Notes under the pieces: model-generated
The model's input: the letters and a program-made list of their open reading frames with translations, nothing else
The model's database searches: none
What the model was told of the DNA's origin: nothing
Made by a program: the position numbers and the translations under genes
Part shown: piece after piece, positions 58,849-64,000 of the stretch
Layout of the letters: every line of letters begins with the position of its first letter
Position numbering within the stretch: the first letter of the stretch is position 1
Assembly: GCF_029392895.1 (NCBI RefSeq)
Contig: NZ_CP114200.1
Span: 7,012,501-7,076,500 of the forward strand
Direction: 5' to 3'
Length of the DNA stretch: 64,000 nt
From: Streptomyces sp. 71268
GTDB taxonomy: Bacteria; Actinomycetota; Actinomycetes; Streptomycetales; Streptomycetaceae

Positions 58849-59604
58849 ATGCATCTGCTCGTTGTCGACTGGGACTTCTTCTATTCGACGCCTGCGGCCG
58901 GAGGCCCGCTCGGGGACCATCCTGAATTGTTCTCCTGGCCGGTGGCTGAGGACCCGGTACACGTCGAGGCGATCTGGCTCAAGCGCCTCCGGGCCTTCGT
59001 GGCTGCGGGGGTAAAGCTCCCCCGGTGCGAGGGCTACGAGGACTTCTGGGGACGATTCGATATCAACGTTGGCGCCAAGGTCTTCTATGCTGATTCGAAC
59101 GCCTGGGCGTCGCAGATCTTCCCGTCGGACCTCGGAGGTTCGGGGCCCTGGGAGAGCGTCCACCTGTACGACGCTCATCACGACTGTGGATACAAGCGAA
59201 ACGATCGAAGCTTCGCCGCCTGGAAGAGGGGAGTCCTCTCGGGTGAGAAGGGGATCAGCGCCGAGAACTGGATGCTCGCGCACTACTGGAACGGCTCGCA
59301 CGTGTTCGTCCACTTTCCCTCGTGGCGTGAATCCCTGGCGCGGCCGGTCGAGGAGCCGTTGATCCCGGTGAGCATGCGTATCGACAACGGGTCCGTGCCT
59401 CGGGTGGCCTTCGACGCGGTTTTCCTCTGCCGCTCCGGCGCCTGGGTGCCGAGCTGGTGTGACGACCAGTTCGCGGAGTTTTTGCACTCGTGCCCTGCGT
59501 GCCCGGTTGAGGTCGTCGGGAACGTGTGGAAGCAGCCCAGGGACGATGTGCGGAAGATGCAGCGACTCTGGGAAAAACTCTTGTCCGTTTCCTCGGGCGA
59601 CTAA
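58849..59604 (+). CDS. UPF0489-like protein (arginase/ureohydrolase-like fold)
   Basis: 251 aa from the ATG at 58849 (a GTG at 58822 in frame would add nine residues). Conserved points: LLVVDWDFF (3-11), HLYDAHHDCGY (105-115) with the D-A-H-H-D metal-type motif at 108-112, ISAENWMLAHYWNGSHVFVH (136-155) and FLCRSGAWVPSW (192-203). The pattern HxDxHxD...IENWxxxxxxGxxxHV..P.W matches the UPF0489 family as I remember it from its eukaryotic members. That family has an arginase-like fold, and a peptide arginase of ribosomal-peptide pathways (OspR) has, to my recollection, been linked to it. It follows a 39-aa peptide gene. Predicted Mn-dependent hydrolase; the substrate is a hypothesis. Confidence 0.65.
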   Translation: MHLLVVDWDFFYSTPAAGGPLGDHPELFSWPVAEDPVHVEAIWLKRLRAFVAAGVKLPRCEGYEDFWGRFDINVGAKVFYADSNAWASQIFPSDLGGSGPWESVHLYDAHHDCGYKRNDRSFAAWKRGVLSGEKGISAENWMLAHYWNGSHVFVHFPSWRESLARPVEEPLIPVSMRIDNGSVPRVAFDAVFLCRSGAWVPSWCDDQFAEFLHSCPACPVEVVGNVWKQPRDDVRKMQRLWEKLLSVSSGD

Positions 59605-59733
59605 ATGCGCATGTCGCGTTGCCCTTTCGCACTCTGTCACTCGATCGGGCTAAACCCGGTGCTGGCCTGGATTTTATCGGTACGGTGGCCAGTATTGCCG
59701 GTGAGGGGTGTGCTGCCTACGCGTTGTCTGTGA

Positions 59734-59748
59734 CCAACAGGCAACAGG
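59734..59748 (+). promoter_or_regulatory. CAACAGG repeat upstream of second XRE regulator
   Basis: CCAACAGGCAACAGG contains two head-to-tail CAACAGG units, 26 bp before the ATG at 59774. The same core occurs in the promoters at 56675 and 58356. Confidence 0.45.
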
Positions 59749-59773
59749 GGACACGGAATTGGGGTCTTCGCTG

Positions 59774-60625
59774 ATGGAGCTGAACAACGAGGACGAGGCC
59801 GGGCTCGCGCCTCGGGTCCTGCTGGGGCGGAGGTTGCGCCGCCTGCGCGAGCGGGCGGGGGTGTCGCTGCGTAGCCTGGCCGACGCGGTGCATTACCCGC
59901 ACTCGTACATCAGCAGGGTGGAGCGCGGAAAGCAACTGCCATCCCAAACGCTCGCTGAGGCATTGGACGCGTTCTTCGGTACGGACGGGGTGATGGTGGA
60001 ATCGCTAGCCACGGCCCGTAGGACAACGATCCCCAGGTACGGCCGTGTCATCGTGAACAACGAGCTGGCGGCGACTCGCATTCAGGTTTTCGGCGGCAGC
60101 GTTATCCCGGGACTTCTGCAAACCGAAGGTTACGCGCGTGCCCTCTTCCGCGCCTCTCTGCTCGACGCGTCCGATGAGCAGGTCGAAGGCCATGTGGCGA
60201 CGCGCCTCAAGCGCAAGGCGGTGTTGGAGGAGTCCAGCCAACTCCGCTATGAGGCCGTTGTCGATGAGGTCGTGCTGGAGCGGAAGGTGGGCGGGGCCGC
60301 CTGCATGGCCGACCAGTTACGAGCCTTGCTGCACGTCGCCGAGATGCCGCGCGTAACGGTCCAGGTGCTGCCGTTCGAACGTGGGGGGCATCCGCTGCTG
60401 GGCGGCAGTCTGAGCCTGCTGACCTTCGCCAACGGAGCCATGGACGGCTACGTCGAGAGCTTCTTCTCCGGGAAGCGGGCGAGGACCGCGCGTGACATGC
60501 GGAAGCTGACACAGATGTACTCCGCCGTCCACGACGCGGCGCTATCCACTGCCGAGTCGCGAACGGTGATCAAAGGGTATTTGCTGAAATGTTCCCGGGG
60601 CGCGCGCCTACCTGAAAGAGTATGA
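59774..60625 (+). CDS. XRE-family regulator with DUF5753, coupled to DUF397
   Basis: 283 aa from the ATG at 59774. HTH (about 15-65): LGRRLRRLRERAGVSLRSLA and YPHSYISRVERGKQLPSQTL. DUF5753 (about 100-275): GSVIPGLLQTEGYARALFRA. It contains a TTA codon (60317-60319), so full-length translation depends on the bldA leucyl-tRNA and should be delayed in growth. Its stop overlaps the DUF397 start in ATGA. With the XRE at 57493 it brackets the peptide/UPF0489 genes. Confidence 0.9.
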   Translation: MELNNEDEAGLAPRVLLGRRLRRLRERAGVSLRSLADAVHYPHSYISRVERGKQLPSQTLAEALDAFFGTDGVMVESLATARRTTIPRYGRVIVNNELAATRIQVFGGSVIPGLLQTEGYARALFRASLLDASDEQVEGHVATRLKRKAVLEESSQLRYEAVVDEVVLERKVGGAACMADQLRALLHVAEMPRVTVQVLPFERGGHPLLGGSLSLLTFANGAMDGYVESFFSGKRARTARDMRKLTQMYSAVHDAALSTAESRTVIKGYLLKCSRGARLPERV

Positions 60626-60849
60626 GCATGAACATGATTCCTGACGCGTCCGCCGTGTCGTGCTGGCGGAAGTCCAGTTACAGCAACGGTGAGCCCGGCG
60701 GCGAATGCATCGAGGTCGCCGACGGCCACCCCGGTGCCGTCCCGGTGCGTGACTCGAAGGACCCACACGGTCCGGCACTCGTCTTCGCAGCGCCAGCCTG
60801 GTCAGCGTTCGTCTCCGCCGTCAAGGCCGGGGAGTTCGCCGGCGGTTGA
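60622..60849 (+). CDS. DUF397 protein
   Basis: 75 aa from the ATG at 60622, overlapping the XRE stop by 4 nt. Family pattern: WRKSSYSNGEPGGECIEVAD, VPVRDSKDPHGP and the end WSAFVSAVKAGEFAGG. It is a more divergent copy than the two at 17 kb, so it is an independent regulator/partner pair rather than a recent duplicate. A terminator hairpin follows at 60890. Confidence 0.9.
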   Translation: MSMNMIPDASAVSCWRKSSYSNGEPGGECIEVADGHPGAVPVRDSKDPHGPALVFAAPAWSAFVSAVKAGEFAGG

Positions 60850-60889
60850 TGCCCCGGCGTCACACTCTCTCGGCAGCCGCACCTCAGAG

Positions 60890-60912
60890 GCCCCCGTCTG
60901 GCTGACGGGGGC
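60890..60912 (+). terminator. Terminator after the XRE-DUF397 operon
   Basis: GCCCCCGTC TGGCT GACGGGGGC followed by TTCGTCGT: a 9-bp perfect stem, 5-nt loop, short T-rich tail. Confidence 0.7.
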
Positions 60913-61048
60913 TTCGTCGTGCCCCCGCCCGGGGCCCCTCCGCCCCCGCCCGCCACGCACCCTGTGCCCGCCCGCCCCCCTCGCCCGCACAATCGAAGCG
61001 CGGGGGCACAGCAGGGCAGCACCGGCCGGCGACGGAAGGAAAACCCCA

Positions 61049-64000
61049 GTGGAGCGTGGGCCTGAGGTCGAACCCAGCAGAGTCACCCGGCGCAGGCTGC
61101 TCGCCTACGGCGTCGCCGCCACCGGCGCGGCCGCGGCGCAGGCCGCGCCCCTGCTCCCGTTCGCCCCGGCGAGCCCCGCGGCGGCGCACGCACCAGGGGC
61201 AGCGGCCGCCGATCCCGCCGGCCGGGCGGCCACCGTCGCGCGGGCAGCCACCCTGGAGGAACGGGCGCTGGCCCTCACCCCGCCCGCGTTCCTGCTGGAG
61301 ACCGCCGTGCCCGAGGCGATCACCGCCGGGCCGGGCGGCGCGCTGGCCATCGACGCCACGCACGGTTCCGTCTGCGGACGGCACGCGCTCCGCTGGGACC
61401 ACGGGCCGCGCACCCACCTCACCGTCAGCGCCGCCCTGGCCTGGGCCCCCGACCCGTACCGCACCAACCCGCTCGCCGACCAGGCGTGGCAGGGGACCGT
61501 GGACACCTTCGCGGTGTGGGTCCACAACGAGCGGGCCACCGACGACGCGGTGCGCTTCGAGTTCGGGCGCGGGGAGCGGGTGGACTGCTGGTTCGACTTC
61601 CGGTTGGACTTCACCGGGTGGCGTACCGCCTGGGTGCGGTACGCGTACGACATGCACGGCCGGCCGCGCACCGACATGGACACCTGCCGGATCACCGCCC
61701 CGCGCCGCGCCGGCACGCTCTGGCTCGACCAGCTCCTGCTCAACGTCGCGCTGCGGCCCGACGCGCCCTGCCGCGACGCGCAGGTGGACCACGTCGGCAT
61801 CGAGGGGGACAACTGGGACCAGCAGCACTGGCAGGCGCTCTACCTCTTCGACCGACTGCTGACCCGCCAACCCGTCCCGGCCCCCACCCCCACGCCGGCC
61901 GAGCACGCGGGACTGCGCACCGTCGTCCGCCGCTACCACGACGACTACCTGGCCGGCGGGCCACCCGTCACCGACGCGTACGTCGAGCAACTTGTCAGCA
62001 AGACAGAAGAGTTGACGCGGGACCGGGCCGTCTTCTCCTTCCAGACGCAGATCTACCCGCCCGAGATCGCCGCCGACCTGACCGCCTTCGTCGGGGCCGC
62101 CGACCTGAAGGAGGTGACCGGGTTACTCCGTACCATCGCCCAGGCGTACGACGCGGCGGGCCCCGGCACGCCGCGGGCTGACACACTCGGCGACCTGTAC
62201 CTGACCATCGTGCGGCGACTCCGCGCGTTGGGTTGGACGTACGGGAGTTGCCAGGGGACCATCCACCACCTCGGCTTCGCCATGGTGGGTTACTACGACT
62301 CGGTCGTCCTGATGCGCGAGGTGCTGCGCGAGGCGGGGTTGCTGGCGGCCGTGCGGGCCGACCTGACGTGGCTGGTCGGGTTCGGGCGGCTGCGGCGGGG
62401 CTTCGACTTCCGTAACGGGCACGGCTCCACGGTGGACATCCTCAACACCAACGTACGGGGCATGTTCGCCGTCGCCCTCCTCCAGGACGGGGAGGCCCGT
62501 CAGGTGGGCCATCTGCGCGTACTCAGTGACTGGTTGAGCCGCTACCTGCTGCCCACCGACGGCATCCAGGACGGGCTCAAGGTCGACGGCACCACCTTCC
62601 ACCACGTCGGCTGCTACCCCGACTACGCGCGCGACGGGTTCTCGGGTGTCGCGCCCATCGTCTACCTGCTCAGCCGAGGCCCGTTCCGCGTCACCACGCG
62701 GGCCCACGCCGCCCTGCGGCGCGCCGCCCTGACGCTGCGGATCATGGCCAACGCCCTGCACTGGCCGATCCCGCTGAGCGGTCGCAAGCCCGAGGGCACC
62801 ACCGGCCTGTCCGTCACCCCGTACCAGTGGCTGGCCATCGCCGGCACCCCGGACGGGCGGGCGGCCATCGACGCCGAGGTCGGCGCGGCCTTCCTGCGGC
62901 TGCTGCCGGCGCGGCCCACCGACGCCCAGCGCGAGGTCGCGGAGCGACTGCGGGCCGCCGGGGTGCGCGCGGAGGACCCGCCGGCGGGAGCCTGGGCGTA
63001 CAACTACGCGGCGCTGGCCATCCAGCGGCGCGACGCCTGGCAGGTCGTGGTGCGCGGACACAACCGCTACCTGTGGTCGACCGAGGTGTACGAGGGCGCC
63101 AACTGGTACGGCCGCTACAACACCTACGGCCACATCCACGTCCTGCACCGGGGCGACCCCGTCACCAACCGCGACAGCGGCTTCCGGCAGGAGGGTTACG
63201 ACTGGAACCGCCGCCCCGGCACCACCACCCTGCACAAGCCGTGGGACGCGCTGAAGGCCGACCTGACCGGCACCATCGAGGAGATGCTGCTCAGCGAGGA
63301 GGCGTTCGCGGGCGGCCACACGATCGACGGGCACAACGGCATGTTCGCCATGCGGCTGCGCGAGCACCCCAAGCACGACGAGAGCCACCACGCCCGTATC
63401 TCCGTCTTCCTCTTCGACAACCGGGTCATCGCCCTCGGCACCGGCATCGGCAACGACGACCGCCATCACGAGACCGAGACCACCCTCTTCCAGACCCACC
63501 TGGCCCGCACCGGCGACCCCACCCACCTCGGCGACGCCGAGCCGATCACCGCCTTCCCCTACCACCACCCCGACGGCGTCCTCGCCGCCGACACCTGGCT
63601 CCTGGACGACAAGGGCCTCGGCTACTACGTGCCGGCCGGGCAGCGCCTCGCGCTGACCCGCTCCACCCAGCACTCACGCCGCCACGGCAACGGGGCCCCC
63701 ACCAGCGGCGACTTCGCCACCGCCTGGCTCCGGCACGGCCACGCCCCGCGCGCCGCGCGCTACTCCTACGCCATGGTCGTCGGGGCGACGCCGGCCACCA
63801 TGGCCGCCTTCACCCGCCAGATGGCCGACCCGGCGACGGCCCCGTACACCGTGCACCGCGCCGACGACGCCGCGCACACCGTCACCGACCGCGCCACCGG
63901 CCTCACCGGCTACGCCGCGTTCCAACCCACCGACGGGTTGGACGCGGGCGGCGGCCCCGTGCGCGGCGTGGACACACCCGCGCTGCTGCTGTGCCGCCCG
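61049..64000 (+). CDS. Tat-secreted polysaccharide lyase family 8 (chondroitinase ABC-like), 3' end outside window
   Basis: 984 codons are present from the GTG at 61049 (AAGGA upstream), and the frame is open at the window end. The N-terminus has a twin-arginine signal (TRRRLLAYGVAATGAAAAQA). A beta-sandwich region (about 85-240) precedes an alpha/alpha-toroid and beta-sandwich lyase. Chondroitinase ABC I catalytic residues His501/Tyr508/Arg560/Glu653 have equivalents by spacing: His519 and Tyr526 in FHHVGCYPDY, Arg579 in LSGRKPEG, and Glu679 or Glu682 in TEVYEGANWYGRY. It would cleave uronic-acid polysaccharides by beta-elimination outside the cell. A TTA codon at 62123-62125 adds bldA dependence. 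The exact polymer (chondroitin, hyaluronan or other) is uncertain. Confidence 0.88.
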   Translation, partial: MERGPEVEPSRVTRRRLLAYGVAATGAAAAQAAPLLPFAPASPAAAHAPGAAAADPAGRAATVARAATLEERALALTPPAFLLETAVPEAITAGPGGALAIDATHGSVCGRHALRWDHGPRTHLTVSAALAWAPDPYRTNPLADQAWQGTVDTFAVWVHNERATDDAVRFEFGRGERVDCWFDFRLDFTGWRTAWVRYAYDMHGRPRTDMDTCRITAPRRAGTLWLDQLLLNVALRPDAPCRDAQVDHVGIEGDNWDQQHWQALYLFDRLLTRQPVPAPTPTPAEHAGLRTVVRRYHDDYLAGGPPVTDAYVEQLVSKTEELTRDRAVFSFQTQIYPPEIAADLTAFVGAADLKEVTGLLRTIAQAYDAAGPGTPRADTLGDLYLTIVRRLRALGWTYGSCQGTIHHLGFAMVGYYDSVVLMREVLREAGLLAAVRADLTWLVGFGRLRRGFDFRNGHGSTVDILNTNVRGMFAVALLQDGEARQVGHLRVLSDWLSRYLLPTDGIQDGLKVDGTTFHHVGCYPDYARDGFSGVAPIVYLLSRGPFRVTTRAHAALRRAALTLRIMANALHWPIPLSGRKPEGTTGLSVTPYQWLAIAGTPDGRAAIDAEVGAAFLRLLPARPTDAQREVAERLRAAGVRAEDPPAGAWAYNYAALAIQRRDAWQVVVRGHNRYLWSTEVYEGANWYGRYNTYGHIHVLHRGDPVTNRDSGFRQEGYDWNRRPGTTTLHKPWDALKADLTGTIEEMLLSEEAFAGGHTIDGHNGMFAMRLREHPKHDESHHARISVFLFDNRVIALGTGIGNDDRHHETETTLFQTHLARTGDPTHLGDAEPITAFPYHHPDGVLAADTWLLDDKGLGYYVPAGQRLALTRSTQHSRRHGNGAPTSGDFATAWLRHGHAPRAARYSYAMVVGATPATMAAFTRQMADPATAPYTVHRADDAAHTVTDRATGLTGYAAFQPTDGLDAGGGPVRGVDTPALLLCRP

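Overview
The window is chromosomal DNA of a high-G+C actinomycete, almost certainly Streptomyces or a close relative. The coding sequences show extreme G/C bias at third codon positions, GTG starts are common, and TTA codons are scarce and confined to accessory genes. Several Streptomyces-specific families are present: DUF397 proteins, XRE/DUF5753 regulators of WhiJ type, DUF6879 and Trypco2. I see no rRNA, tRNA, CRISPR array, phage integrase or transposase. The gene mix (resistance, regulation, conflict and secreted-enzyme genes, few core genes) resembles an accessory or chromosome-arm region.

Layout. 1-7.5 kb: the tail of a DUF1062 gene; an FAD monooxygenase and an MFS exporter divergent from a TetR regulator; then a compact operon rsbQ-rsbP-STAS (RsbQ hydrolase, PAS/PP2C phosphatase, anti-sigma antagonist), followed by an alpha/beta hydrolase. 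7.6-12.8 kb: a two-gene operon of a Trypco2 protein and a 1563-aa trypsin-like protease/P-loop ATPase/TPR protein, the architecture of bacterial conflict systems. 13-20 kb: DinB-like protein, MFS, orphan MazF/PemK-like toxin, an acyl-CoA-dehydrogenase-fold gene trapped between DUF397 copies, a WhiJ-type XRE regulator translationally coupled to DUF397, and a divergent three-gene operon of unknown function. 20-32 kb: acetyltransferase, VOC proteins, a tiny secreted ricin-fold protein, an enterochelin-esterase-like gene with a possible iron box, DUF5107, methyltransferase, PAP2-diacylglycerol kinase fusion and a CBS protein.

31.6-38 kb is a stress-signalling block: DJ-1/PfpI protein, SigB/SigF-type sigma factor, PAS-GAF protein, GAF-ANTAR regulator and hemerythrin. 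38-56.5 kb holds a lysine-free aminotransferase-fold protein, metallo-beta-lactamase-fold proteins, an active/degenerate pair of beta-lactamase-fold genes, a CGNR regulator with a divergent hydrolase, DedA, an MFS exporter with a good iron box, a split holin/phosphodiesterase gene, an amino-acid permease, and two TetR-linked loci.

56.6-60.9 kb is the most distinctive region. A 39-aa acidic peptide gene preceded by a strong stem-loop is followed by another hairpin and then a UPF0489-like enzyme gene with an arginase-style D-A-H-H-D motif. This pair is flanked on both sides by XRE/DUF5753 regulators, and the motif GCAACAGG recurs upstream of the three transcription units. I propose it as a candidate ribosomal-peptide or signalling-peptide locus. 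The window ends inside a Tat-secreted family-8 (chondroitinase-type) polysaccharide lyase.

Three genes (near 18.80, 23.61 and 50.97 kb) show apparent frameshifts at or near C/G homopolymers, so sequence errors should be excluded before reading them biologically.
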